DNA from: Duganella sp. 1224
GTDB taxonomy: Bacteria; Pseudomonadota; Gammaproteobacteria; Burkholderiales; Burkholderiaceae_D
Assembly: GCF_013408245.1 (NCBI RefSeq)
Contig: NZ_JACBYS010000001.1
Location: forward strand, 2,294,001 to 2,358,000
Length of the DNA: 64,000 nt
Reading direction: 5' to 3'
Shown: in pieces, positions 34,625 to 42,701 of the stretch
Position numbering within the stretch: the stretch's first letter is position 1
Layout: the number at the start of each line of letters is the position of its first letter
The notes under the pieces: generated by a model
Databases searched by the model: none
What the model saw: the letters and a program-made list of their open reading frames with translations, nothing else
Told to the model about the DNA's origin: nothing
Program-made: the position numbers and the translations under genes

Positions 34625-36712
34625 ATGTCGATCAACCGCCGTCAATTCCTCCGCTACGCCGGCGGTGCCGCCGCCCTCTTCCCCGACCTGATCCGCGACG
34701 CGCTGGCGGTGCCGGCCAACAACGCCACCGGCACGCTGGCCGACGTCGAGCACGTGGTCATCTTCATGCAGGAAAACCGCTCCTTCGACCATTACTTCGG
34801 CACGCTGTCCGGCGTGCGCGGCTTTAACGATCCGCGCGCCATCACGCTGCCAAGCGGCAAGCCGGTCTGGTACCAGCCCGACGGCGCCGGCGGCCATGTG
34901 CTGCCGTTCCACTTCGACGCCAAAAACACCAGCGCCCTGTCGCTCGGCACCGACCACACGTGGAAAGGTTCGCAGGCCGCCTGGCAAGGCTGGGACGCCT
35001 GGGTCAAGCGCAAAACGCCGCAATCGATGGGCTATTTCGACCGCGGCGACCTGCCGTTCTACTACGCGCTGGCCGACGCCTTCACCATCTGCGACGCCTA
35101 CCACTGCGCGATCTTCGGCGCCACCGATCCCAACCGCATGTACGCGCTGACCGGCACCAGCCAGGGCTGGATCGGCACCATGGGCAAGCTGTACAACGTC
35201 AATGCCGCCGGCTACTTCAACGGCGATCCGGCGCTGGACAACATCGCGCCGGACGTCATCGCCGGCGCGCCCAACTGGCGCACCTATGCCGAAACCCTGG
35301 AGGCCAACCAGGTCAGCTGGAAGGTCTACCAGGAATGGGACAACTACGGCGACAATTACCTGGCCTACTTCCGCAACTTCCGCGTCAACGCGGACGGCAG
35401 CCGTCTGGCCGCGGATGCGCCGCTGTACCAGCGCGGCCGCGCGCTGGCGCCCGGCTCCAATGCCGCCAACGCGGCCGGCACCACCGCCGACTGGCTGGTC
35501 AACGCCTTCGCCGACGACGTGCGCCACAACCGGCTGCCGCAAGTGTCGTGGATCTGCTCGCCCAACGACTACACCGAGCACTCGCCCAACTCGCCCAACG
35601 CCGGCGAACAGATCACCGCGCGCCTGCTGGCGGCGCTGGTGGCCAATCCCGAGGTATGGTCGAAGACCGTGTTCCTGTTGATGTACGACGAAAACGACGG
35701 CTTCTTCGACCACGTGCCGTCCGACCTGGCGCCGCTCAACGCCGCCATGGGCAAGACCACGCTGGCCGACATCGGCCCGTACGAAACCTACCAGGGCGAA
35801 CCGGTCGGCCTCGGACCGCGCGTGCCGATGCTGATGATTTCGCCGTGGAGCCGTGGCGGCCGCGTCTGCTCGCAGCTGTTCGATCACACCTCGCAACTGC
35901 GTTTCCTGGAAGAGTGGCTGGTGGCCAAGGGCAAGCAGCGCTCGGCCGTGCGGTGTGACCTGATCTCGCCGTGGCGCCGCGCGGTCTGCGGCGACCTGAC
36001 CTCGGCGTTCGACTTCGGCACGCCGAACCGCGACTGGCCGGCCAGCGTGCCGCCGAGCGCCGCCTATGCGCGCGTGTCCGGCAAGCCGTATCCGCAACCG
36101 CCGCTTGACCAGACGCTGCCGCGGCAGGAGCCCGGCTCGCGCGCCGCCTGCGCGCTGCCGTATGCATTGTCGGTGCACGGCCACCGGACCGGCGCCCGGG
36201 AGTTTGCACTGAGCTTCGCCAACAGCGGCCAGGCCGGCGCCGCGTTCATCGTCTATTCCCGTCTGCGCCAGCATGGCCCGTGGTACTACACGGTCGAAGC
36301 CGGCAAGCAGATCGACGGCGACATCCTGCGTTTCGACGGCGGCGCGTACGAACTGAGCGTCCACGGTCCGAACGGCTTTTTGCGCCAGTTTGAGGGCCAG
36401 GCCGCCGGGCCGGAGGTGCAGGCCGGGTACGATCGCGATGGCGGCAACATCATCCTGCGGCTTGCCAGCCAGCACGGCGGCCAAGCCTGCCGTTTCACCA
36501 TCACCGACAACGCCTATGGCGCCGCGCCGGTCCAGCGCAGCGTGGCCGCCGGCAGGACCGAGGCGATCGCCTGCGACCTCGGTGCCAGCCATGGCTGGTA
36601 CGACTACACCATCACCTGCGCCACCGATCCCCACTGGCGGCGGCGCCTGGCCGGGCACGTCGAGACCGGCCGCGCGGGCCGCACGGATCCGGCGATTGGC
36701 ATACGAGGTTAA
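34625..36712 (+). CDS. Phosphocholine-specific phospholipase C, Tat-exported
   Basis: A 695-residue phosphoesterase-family enzyme of the PlcN/PlcH type that hydrolyses phosphatidylcholine or sphingomyelin outside the cytoplasm. The N-terminus has a twin-arginine signal (NRRQFLRYAGGAAALF). Catalytic and metal motifs include MQENRSFDHYFG near residue 55, YHCAIFGATDPNR, and LLMYDENDGFFDHVP near 360. Two beta-sandwich C-terminal domains follow from about 520. The length matches the family. There is no PlcR chaperone gene adjacent. It ends 20 bp before a palindromic repeat. Confidence 0.9.
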   Translation: MSINRRQFLRYAGGAAALFPDLIRDALAVPANNATGTLADVEHVVIFMQENRSFDHYFGTLSGVRGFNDPRAITLPSGKPVWYQPDGAGGHVLPFHFDAKNTSALSLGTDHTWKGSQAAWQGWDAWVKRKTPQSMGYFDRGDLPFYYALADAFTICDAYHCAIFGATDPNRMYALTGTSQGWIGTMGKLYNVNAAGYFNGDPALDNIAPDVIAGAPNWRTYAETLEANQVSWKVYQEWDNYGDNYLAYFRNFRVNADGSRLAADAPLYQRGRALAPGSNAANAAGTTADWLVNAFADDVRHNRLPQVSWICSPNDYTEHSPNSPNAGEQITARLLAALVANPEVWSKTVFLLMYDENDGFFDHVPSDLAPLNAAMGKTTLADIGPYETYQGEPVGLGPRVPMLMISPWSRGGRVCSQLFDHTSQLRFLEEWLVAKGKQRSAVRCDLISPWRRAVCGDLTSAFDFGTPNRDWPASVPPSAAYARVSGKPYPQPPLDQTLPRQEPGSRAACALPYALSVHGHRTGAREFALSFANSGQAGAAFIVYSRLRQHGPWYYTVEAGKQIDGDILRFDGGAYELSVHGPNGFLRQFEGQAAGPEVQAGYDRDGGNIILRLASQHGGQACRFTITDNAYGAAPVQRSVAAGRTEAIACDLGASHGWYDYTITCATDPHWRRRLAGHVETGRAGRTDPAIGIRG

Positions 36713-36731
36713 CCCCGCACTGCGGCGAACA

Positions 36732-36761
36732 GGGGTCTGACCCCGTACGGGGTCAGACCCC
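36732..36761. repeat. GGGGTCTGACCCC palindromic repeat, copy 3
   Basis: Perfect 30-bp palindrome (half-site GGGGTCTGACCCCGT) 20 bp after the phospholipase C gene. Its inner 28 bases are identical to those of the palindrome behind fabI. No T-run follows. Confidence 0.85.
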
Positions 36762-36841
36762 ATCCTCCGGGGTTGGAGGCGCAGCTCAATCTGGCTGTTC
36801 GGGCGGTACAATATTTCCAGTTGTGGATCGTCTTCCGGAAT

Positions 36842-37405
36842 ATGACCGCACCACCAACGACAACCGAGCAAGACCAGGCCATCACCGCGACCGTGTTGCG
36901 CGAGCGGTCGCGCTTGTGGCACTTCATCCGGCGTCGCGTGGCGGACCAGACCGACGCCGATGATATCCTGCAAGACGTGTTCTACGAATTCACCCAGGCC
37001 TACCACCTGCCCGAGCCGATCGAACAGGTCAGCGCCTGGCTGTTCCGCGTGGCGCGCAACCGGATCATCGACCGCTTCCGCAAGAAAAAGGAGGTCGCGC
37101 TCGACGACCTCAACAACAACAGCGACGACGAGGACGACGCCTACCGCCTCGACCTCATGCTACCCTCGCCCGACGCCGGCCCCGAGGCCGCCTACACCCG
37201 CGCCATGCTGCTGGAAGAACTGCAACTGGCGCTGGAAGCCCTGCCCGCCAACCAGCGCGAAGTCTTCATCGCCCACGAACTGGACGGCATCAGCTTCAAG
37301 GAGATGGCGGCCCAGACCGGCGTCCCGATCAACACCTTATTGGCCCGCAAGCGCTACGCCGTGCTGTTCCTGCGCCAGCGCCTGCAAGCCCTGTACGACG
37401 AATGA
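36842..37405 (+). CDS. ECF-type RNA polymerase sigma factor
   Basis: A 187-residue sigma factor. Region 2 runs about 18-85 (VLRERSRLWHFIRRRVADQTDADDILQDVFYEFTQAY and VSAWLFRVARNRIIDRFRKKKE). An acidic linker (LNNNSDDEDDAY) follows, and region 4 is at about 130-185 (ALPANQREVFIAHELDGISFKEMAAQTGVPINTLLARKRYAV). The ATG at 36842 starts the conserved part. Thirteen bases after its stop lies a small membrane protein gene that could be its regulator. Distinct in sequence from the sigma factor at 26019. Confidence 0.9.
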   Translation: MTAPPTTTEQDQAITATVLRERSRLWHFIRRRVADQTDADDILQDVFYEFTQAYHLPEPIEQVSAWLFRVARNRIIDRFRKKKEVALDDLNNNSDDEDDAYRLDLMLPSPDAGPEAAYTRAMLLEELQLALEALPANQREVFIAHELDGISFKEMAAQTGVPINTLLARKRYAVLFLRQRLQALYDE

Positions 37406-37418
37406 AAGGACACACCCG

Positions 37419-37778
37419 ATGCGCCCCGAACACATGAGCTACAAGAAATTCAAGCTGATCAAAGGCTTGTGGATACTCACCGCCGCCGCCGCGCTCGGCG
37501 CCATCGTCATGTGGCTGTGGAACGCGCTGCTGCCGGACATCTTCCCCGGCGCCAATGCCGTCAGCTATTGGCAGGCCCTGGGATTGCTGCTACTCTGCCG
37601 CATCCTGTTTGGCGGTTTCCGCGGCCACCACCGCGACTGGCATGAAAAGCGCGAGCACTGGCAACGCTGGCAGGCCATGACCCCGGAGGAACGCGCGCAA
37701 TTCTTCAAACAACGCGAGCAGTTCTTCCAGCACCGCGCGCCCTTCTGCCGTCCATCCGAAAAGAAAGAAAACGAATGA
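37419..37778 (+). CDS. Small membrane protein linked to ECF sigma factor
   Basis: A 119-residue protein with two hydrophobic segments (about 14-34 and 47-65) and a His/Arg/Glu-rich tail (GGFRGHHRDWHEKREHWQRW, then MTPEERAQFFKQREQFF). It is not an obvious anti-sigma family. Position between the sigma gene (13 bp upstream) and an MFS gene (ATGA overlap downstream) suggests a membrane regulator or sensor for that unit. The His-rich stretch after the second segment could bind metal. These are inferences. Confidence 0.7.
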   Translation: MRPEHMSYKKFKLIKGLWILTAAAALGAIVMWLWNALLPDIFPGANAVSYWQALGLLLLCRILFGGFRGHHRDWHEKREHWQRWQAMTPEERAQFFKQREQFFQHRAPFCRPSEKKENE

Positions 37779-39022
37779 ACAAAACGCCCGCGCCGCCGTT
37801 CAGCGGCTACCAGAAAATCGTCGTGGTCATGCTGGCCTTCCTGCAGTTCGCCGTCATCCTCGACTTCATGATCATGTCGCCGCTGGGCGCGCTGATCATG
37901 CCGGACCTGCACATCGGCCCGGCGCAATTCGGCCTGGTGGTGTCGGCCTACGCCTTCAGCGCCGGCATTTCCGGCCTGCTGACGGCCGGTTTCGCCGACC
38001 GCTACGACCGCAAGAAGCTGCTGCTGTTCTTCTACACCGGCTTCATCGTCGGCACTGTCTGGTGCGGGCTGGCGCAAAGTTTCGGGTCGCTGCTGGCCGC
38101 GCGCGTGTTCACCGGCCTGTTCGGCGGCGTGATCGGTTCCATCGTGCTGGCCATCGCCACCGACCTGTTCCCGCCGCAGATGCGCGGCCGCGTGATGGGC
38201 CTGATCCAGACCGCGTTCGCCGCCAGCCAGGTGCTGGGCATTCCGGCCGGCATTTACCTGTCCAACCAGTGGAACTGGCACGTGCCATTCATCGCCATGG
38301 CGGCGTTTGGCCTGGCCGGCGGCCTGCTGGTGGCGTGGAAGCTGCAACCGGTGGACGCCCACCTCGGCCAGCCGCAGGAACACAGCCCGTTTATGCATTT
38401 ATGGAATACCGTGACCGAAAAACGCTACCTGCTGGCGTTTGCCGTCACCGCCCTGCTGACCACCGGCGGCTTCATGCTGATGCCGTTCAGCAGCGCCTAC
38501 ATCGTCAACAACATGGGCATCGACCTGCAGCATCTGCCGACCGTGTACCTGGTCACTGGCGTCTGCACCATCTTCATCGGCCCGATGATCGGCCGCGCGG
38601 CGGACGCCGTCGGCAAGTTCCGCGTGTTCCTGTTTGGCACCGCGCTGTCGATCGCCATGGTGCTGATCTACACCCATCTCGGCCGCGTGCCGCTGTGGAT
38701 GCTGGTGCTGGTCAATTCGCTGCTGTTCGTTGGCATCTTCTCGCGCATGATCCCGTTCCAGGCGCTGTCGTCGACGGTGCCGGTGCAGACCCAGCGCGGC
38801 TCGTACAACGCCATCAGCGCCTCGATCCAGCAGCTGGCCGGCGGCCTGGCGTCGGTAGTGTCCGGCCACATCGTCACCCAGGCGGCGGACGGGCGGCTGC
38901 AGCATTTCGACACGGTCGGCTACGTGGTGGTGGCCAGCGCGCTGACCGCCGCCGCGCTGCTGTGGCGCCTGCAGCGCGGCCTGCCCGGTGCCGCCGCCCC
39001 GGCGCCGCAGGCAGCCGCGTAA
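37775..39022 (+). CDS. MFS transporter, DHA1-type efflux family
   Basis: A 415-residue transporter with about 12 membrane segments. The motif A loop between segments 2 and 3 reads GFADRYDRKKLLLFFY, and segment 5 resembles the antiporter motif (QTAFAASQVLGIPAGIYLSNQWNW), so proton-driven drug or metabolite efflux is likely. Its ATG overlaps the stop of the small membrane protein gene, placing it third in a sigma-factor operon. Substrate unknown. Confidence 0.88.
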   Translation: MNKTPAPPFSGYQKIVVVMLAFLQFAVILDFMIMSPLGALIMPDLHIGPAQFGLVVSAYAFSAGISGLLTAGFADRYDRKKLLLFFYTGFIVGTVWCGLAQSFGSLLAARVFTGLFGGVIGSIVLAIATDLFPPQMRGRVMGLIQTAFAASQVLGIPAGIYLSNQWNWHVPFIAMAAFGLAGGLLVAWKLQPVDAHLGQPQEHSPFMHLWNTVTEKRYLLAFAVTALLTTGGFMLMPFSSAYIVNNMGIDLQHLPTVYLVTGVCTIFIGPMIGRAADAVGKFRVFLFGTALSIAMVLIYTHLGRVPLWMLVLVNSLLFVGIFSRMIPFQALSSTVPVQTQRGSYNAISASIQQLAGGLASVVSGHIVTQAADGRLQHFDTVGYVVVASALTAAALLWRLQRGLPGAAAPAPQAAA

Positions 39023-39093
39023 CCGCCGGAATGTTGGTGAATGTTGGTTGAAGGTAGTAAATTGTTTCTATTTGTTAAGAAATTCTAATTTAG

Positions 39094-39123
39094 TTGCCAC
39101 ACGGCACTATCCCAAATTATAAT
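39094..39123 (+). promoter_or_regulatory. Strong sigma70 promoter for the 63-aa gene
   Basis: TTGCCA and consensus TATAAT with an 18-base spacer, in an AT-rich 145-bp gap after the MFS gene. The predicted start near 39130 gives a 38-base leader to the ATG at 39168. Confidence 0.65.
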
Positions 39124-39167
39124 ATTAACAGTAGGAAACTAACCATCAACCAACTTGGGAGAAGTGC

Positions 39168-39359
39168 ATGAATTCCAGAAATATGGATGCGGCCTGCCTG
39201 CGCGCCCTGCGCCGCCGCGGTCACTCCGACGCCAGTATCGCAGCGATGACGCCGGAAGAAGCGTTTTGTGAATACTGTGCGTACCACGGGATCATGAACC
39301 TCTCGCCGGCCACGCTGCAGATGCTCGACAAGCTGCGCGGCAACGTCAACGCCCAATAA
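39168..39359 (+). CDS. Small cytoplasmic protein, 63 aa
   Basis: Not a family I recognise. It has a GGGAGAAG ribosome-binding site, a near-consensus promoter and an intrinsic terminator, making it a complete monocistronic unit. The protein starts MNSRNMDAACLRALRRRGHS and contains a C-x-x-C pair (FCEYCAYHG) with a neighbouring Cys at residue 10, possibly a metal site. The N-terminal half (ALRRRGHSDASIAAMTPEEAF) looks helical. No membrane segment. Confidence 0.75.
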   Translation: MNSRNMDAACLRALRRRGHSDASIAAMTPEEAFCEYCAYHGIMNLSPATLQMLDKLRGNVNAQ

Positions 39360-39360
39360 A

Positions 39361-39386
39361 AAAACCGCCCACCGGGCGGTTTTTTG
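39361..39386 (+). terminator. Intrinsic terminator after the 63-aa gene
   Basis: AACCGCCC, loop ACC, GGGCGGTT, then TTTT. The stem is preceded by an A-run and could also serve the convergent DUF3297 gene in the other direction, since the A-run reads as T on that strand. Confidence 0.93.
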
Positions 39387-39405
39387 TTTGTGGCCGCGTG
39401 ACCGA

Positions 39406-39654
39406 TTAACGGTAAAACGCCTCGACCGTGCCTTTCAGCTTGATCAGCATCGGATTGCCGAAGCGGTCCAGCGCCTTGCCGGCCGGGACCTTGATCCAGC
39501 CTTCGCTGATGCAGTATTCATCTACATCCATGCGCTCGTTGCCGTTGAAACGGATGCCGACATCGTGTTCGAACACGGCGGCGACGTGGAATTTGCTGCG
39601 CGGATCGATCGACAGACGGTCCGGCAGTGGAGGGAGTTGAGTAGTATCGTTCAT
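39406..39654 (-). CDS. DUF3297 family protein
   Basis: An 82-residue protein of unknown function with the family blocks LPPLPDRLSIDPRSKFH, DVGIRFNGNERMDVDEYCISEGW and GNPMLIKLKGTVE. The ATG at 39654 is preferred because homologues begin just before LPPLPDRLS. A consensus TATAAT (39661-39666 on the minus strand) ends six bases before that ATG, so the message may be leaderless. Divergent from a MarR gene. Confidence 0.85.
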   Translation of the reverse strand: MNDTTQLPPLPDRLSIDPRSKFHVAAVFEHDVGIRFNGNERMDVDEYCISEGWIKVPAGKALDRFGNPMLIKLKGTVEAFYR

Positions 39655-39696
39655 GCCGACATTATAGCGGCAGTTGTGCATTTAGTGTTTGCATTT

Positions 39697-39712
39697 ACTT
39701 GATTACTCAAGT
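39697..39712. promoter_or_regulatory. 16-bp palindrome, probable MarR operator
   Basis: ACTTGA-TTAC-TCAAGT is symmetric in both 6-bp arms, 34 bp before the MarR ATG. MarR regulators typically bind 16-20 bp palindromes over their own promoter. A further TCAA half-site lies at 39729-39732. The palindrome also sits near the predicted -35 region of the divergent DUF3297 gene. Confidence 0.55.
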
Positions 39713-39745
39713 ATATTTCAAGCATTACTCAACGAGAGATCAACC

Positions 39746-40195
39746 ATGGACACTCCAATCAGCCCCAGCCTTGAATTCACCCTGCGCCTGGCGCGCGCCC
39801 AGGCCACCCTCGTGCGCCGGCTCGACCAGGTGCTGGGCGGCTACCACGGCATCAGCTTCAGCGACTTCATGCTGCTGCACTACCTGAACCGCGCGCCCGG
39901 CGGCCGCCTGCGCCGGGTCGACCTGGCCGAGCGCCAGGGCCTGACCGCGTCCGGCGTCACCCGTACCCTGCTGCCGCTGGAGAAAATCGGCCTGGTGGAG
40001 CGCCAGCAAGACCCGCGCGACGCCCGCGTGGCCTACGCCGCCATCACCGACACCGGCCGCGAGCTGCTGAACAACGCCGTCACCGTGGCGGACCAGATCT
40101 GCAAGGATTTGCTGCGCAGCTGCCCGCCGTCGCAATTCGATGACCTGAGCAACGCGCTGGCGCTGATCGCCGGCATGAACGCCTCCAACTCATGA
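39746..40195 (+). CDS. MarR-family transcriptional regulator
   Basis: A 149-residue winged-helix repressor. The DNA-binding core spans about 35-105 (FSDFMLLHYLNRAPGGRLRRVDLAERQGLTASGVTRTLLPLEKIGLVERQ), followed by the wing DPRDARVAYAAITDTGREL. It overlaps the next gene, an MFS exporter, by ATGA, and a palindrome lies upstream. The likely job is to repress this two-gene unit until an exported ligand is present. Confidence 0.9.
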   Translation: MDTPISPSLEFTLRLARAQATLVRRLDQVLGGYHGISFSDFMLLHYLNRAPGGRLRRVDLAERQGLTASGVTRTLLPLEKIGLVERQQDPRDARVAYAAITDTGRELLNNAVTVADQICKDLLRSCPPSQFDDLSNALALIAGMNASNS

Positions 40196-41562
40196 ACGCG
40201 CTCAAACAAAACAGCAACTTCAAATGGCTGATGCGCGGCGGCGTGATCTCGCTGCTGGGCGACCAGCTGACGATGATCGCCCTGCCCTGGCTGGTGCTCA
40301 AGCTGACCGGCGACACGCTGGCCCTGGGCCTGGTGATTGCGCTGATGAGCATTCCGCGCGCGCTGTTCATCCTCATCGGCGGCGCGCTGGTGGACCGCTA
40401 TTCGCCAAAGCGCGTGCTGATGCTGACCAAGTACGCCAACGCCGCGCTGCTTGCCCTGCTCGCCCTGCTGGTGCTGAACGCCGACAGCACGCCGAGCGTG
40501 GCGCTGACCGATACGGTGTCGCTGACCATCGCGCTGACGCCGCAACTGACGCTGCACCTGATTTACGCGCTGGCCCTGGCGATCGGCCTGGCGCAGGCGT
40601 TCAGCATCCCTTCCGGCACCTCGATCATGCCGCAGGCCATCCCGCCCGAGCATCTGCAGGCGGCCAACGGCATGATGATGGGATTGCGGCAGGTGTCGAT
40701 GCTGGTCGGGCCGCTGCTGGCGGCGGGCCTGCTGGCGTTGGCCGGACACGGCAAGGGCGCGCTCAGCGACGCGCGCGGCCTGGCGCTGGCCTTCGGCATC
40801 GACTGCTTCAGCTTCCTGCTGTCGGCATGGACGCTGTCGCACGTGCGCGGATTGCGCACGCCATCACCCGACATGGCGTCGACAGAGTTGGCGCCTGCGG
40901 GGGCGTCAGCAGCGGGAGCATCGGCGGCGCGGGCGCCAGCGCAATCGGTGCTGCGCGCCGTCGGCGCCGGCCTGCGCATGGTGTGGGACGACGTGCCGCT
41001 GCGCCTGTGCTTCATCTACTGGGGCACGGTCTCGCTGCTGATCGGCGGCGCGATGCAGGTGGCGATTCCGGTGCTGGCCAGCGAGCTGCATGGCGCCTCC
41101 ACGCTCGGCATCATGATGGGCGCGCACGGTGCCGGCACGCTGCTGGGCATGGGCGTGGCCGCGAAGTTCGGCACGCGCCTGCGCTTCGCCGAATTCGGCG
41201 TCATGATCCTGCTGGTGGACGGCGTGGCCGGCCTGCTGGTGGCGCCGTTGGGCCTCGTGCAATCGGTCTGGCAGGCGTGCCTGCTGATGCTGACCCTCGG
41301 CCTGCTGGCGGGCTTCATGCAGATCAACGTCTTCACATGGATACAGCGCCGCGTGCCGCCGCACATGATGGGCCGCGCCATGAGCATCTTCATGTTCATC
41401 TTCATGGGGCTGGCGCCGTTGTCGGCGGCGGCCACCGGATGGATACTGACGCTGGTCACGCTGTCGCAATTGTTCCTTGGTGGTGGCATCATACTGGTGC
41501 TGTTCGCGGCCGGCGCCTATCTGTTCACGCCGATCCGCGGCATCGTATCGACGACACCGTAA
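40192..41562 (+). CDS. MFS transporter under MarR control
   Basis: A 456-residue transporter with about 12 membrane segments and an early motif GGALVDRYSPKRVLMLTKYANA, resembling the EntS/macrolide-exporter branch of MFS. The central cytoplasmic loop holds an Ala-rich stretch (about residues 225-245) that may be lineage-specific. It is translationally coupled to the MarR gene. Substrate unknown. Confidence 0.85.
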   Translation: MNALKQNSNFKWLMRGGVISLLGDQLTMIALPWLVLKLTGDTLALGLVIALMSIPRALFILIGGALVDRYSPKRVLMLTKYANAALLALLALLVLNADSTPSVALTDTVSLTIALTPQLTLHLIYALALAIGLAQAFSIPSGTSIMPQAIPPEHLQAANGMMMGLRQVSMLVGPLLAAGLLALAGHGKGALSDARGLALAFGIDCFSFLLSAWTLSHVRGLRTPSPDMASTELAPAGASAAGASAARAPAQSVLRAVGAGLRMVWDDVPLRLCFIYWGTVSLLIGGAMQVAIPVLASELHGASTLGIMMGAHGAGTLLGMGVAAKFGTRLRFAEFGVMILLVDGVAGLLVAPLGLVQSVWQACLLMLTLGLLAGFMQINVFTWIQRRVPPHMMGRAMSIFMFIFMGLAPLSAAATGWILTLVTLSQLFLGGGIILVLFAAGAYLFTPIRGIVSTTP

Positions 41563-41572
41563 AGGATTTTGC

Positions 41573-42535
41573 ATGGAAACCAAATGGCTGGAAGACTTCA
41601 TCTCGCTGGTGGAGACCAATAACTTCAGCCGCTCGGCGGCGCTGCGCCACGTGACGCAGCCCGCCTTTTCGCGCCGCATCCAGTCGCTGGAAAACTGGCT
41701 GGGCACGGACCTGATCGACCGCACCTCCTACCCCACGCGGCTGACGCCGGCCGGCGTGGTGTTCTACGAGCAGGCCCTGGAGATGCTGGCCAAGATCAAC
41801 GGCGCGCGCGAGCTGCTGCGCTCCAAGCGCGCCGCCGCCCAGACCAGCATCGACCTCGCGGTGCCGCACACGCTGTCGCTGACCTTCGTGCCGAAGTGGC
41901 TGACCGGCCTGGAACAGGACTTCGCGCCGATCCGCAGCCGCCTGATGGCGCTCAACGTCCACGACGCGGTGCTGCAACTGGTGGAAGGCGGCTGCGACCT
42001 GCTGCTGTGCTACCACCATCCGCGCCAGCCGGTGCAACTCGATCCGGGCCGCTACGACATGCTGGTGCTGGGCCACGAATCGCTGCGCGCCTACGCCCGC
42101 TGCGACAAGAACAAGGTGCCCGAGTTCACGCTGCCCGGCACCAAGCGCGCGCCGCTGCCCTTCCTCTCCTACACCAACAACGCCTACCTGGGCCGCATGG
42201 TGGAGCTGATCCTCGGCGACGCGCGCACGCCGCTGCACCTGGAGCCGCATTACGAAACCGACATGGCCGAGGGCCTGAAGATGATGGCGCTGGAGGGACG
42301 CGGCATCGCCTTCCTGCCGGAATCGGCGGTCACGCGCGAGCTCAAACAGAAGCAGCTGGCGCGTGCCGATGGCGACACCGCGGACTGGGAAATCGAAATG
42401 GAGATCCGCCTGTACCGCGAACGCCCATCGGCGCAACGGCGCGGCAAGCCGATCGTCGACCGGCTGTGGGACTTCCTCGAACTACAGCAGAATGGCGGCC
42501 GCAAGAAGCGTAGCATTCCCTCGTCCGAACGCTGA
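41573..42535 (+). CDS. LysR-family regulator, HypT-like
   Basis: A 320-residue LysR-type regulator. The N-terminal HTH reads METKWLEDFISLVETNNFSRSAALRHVTQPAFSRRIQSLE. The effector domain has HTLSLTFVPKWL, GGCDLLLCYHHP, YTNNAYLGRMVELIL and EGRGIAFLPESAV, the pattern of E. coli HypT (YjiE), the hypochlorite-responsive regulator. An AAGGA binding site precedes the ATG. It lies 10 bp after the MFS gene, and gdhA follows on the same strand 166 bp downstream. Whether it regulates gdhA or the MFS gene is not settled by the sequence. Confidence 0.85.
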   Translation: METKWLEDFISLVETNNFSRSAALRHVTQPAFSRRIQSLENWLGTDLIDRTSYPTRLTPAGVVFYEQALEMLAKINGARELLRSKRAAAQTSIDLAVPHTLSLTFVPKWLTGLEQDFAPIRSRLMALNVHDAVLQLVEGGCDLLLCYHHPRQPVQLDPGRYDMLVLGHESLRAYARCDKNKVPEFTLPGTKRAPLPFLSYTNNAYLGRMVELILGDARTPLHLEPHYETDMAEGLKMMALEGRGIAFLPESAVTRELKQKQLARADGDTADWEIEMEIRLYRERPSAQRRGKPIVDRLWDFLELQQNGGRKKRSIPSSER

Positions 42536-42571
42536 CCCGCTTCCGCCGGAACGACGGTGGCATTTCCATAA

Positions 42572-42590
42572 CTATGCATCTTTTGCATAG
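42572..42590. promoter_or_regulatory. CTATGCA-N5-TGCATAG palindrome upstream of gdhA
   Basis: Perfect 7-bp arms with a 5-base spacer, 111 bp before the gdhA ATG and 37 bp after the LysR gene. It contains the T-N11-A layout of LysR-type operators and is a fair candidate site for the adjacent regulator. Confidence 0.5.
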
Positions 42591-42701
42591 CCGAATGCGC
42601 ATACAGCATTGGCCGCCCCACATGCCCAGGCGTAGGATTCGAGCCACTTGAACGCCGTCACGAGCGGCGCTCAGCAAACGAATTCATTGGGAGCCTTGAG
42701 C

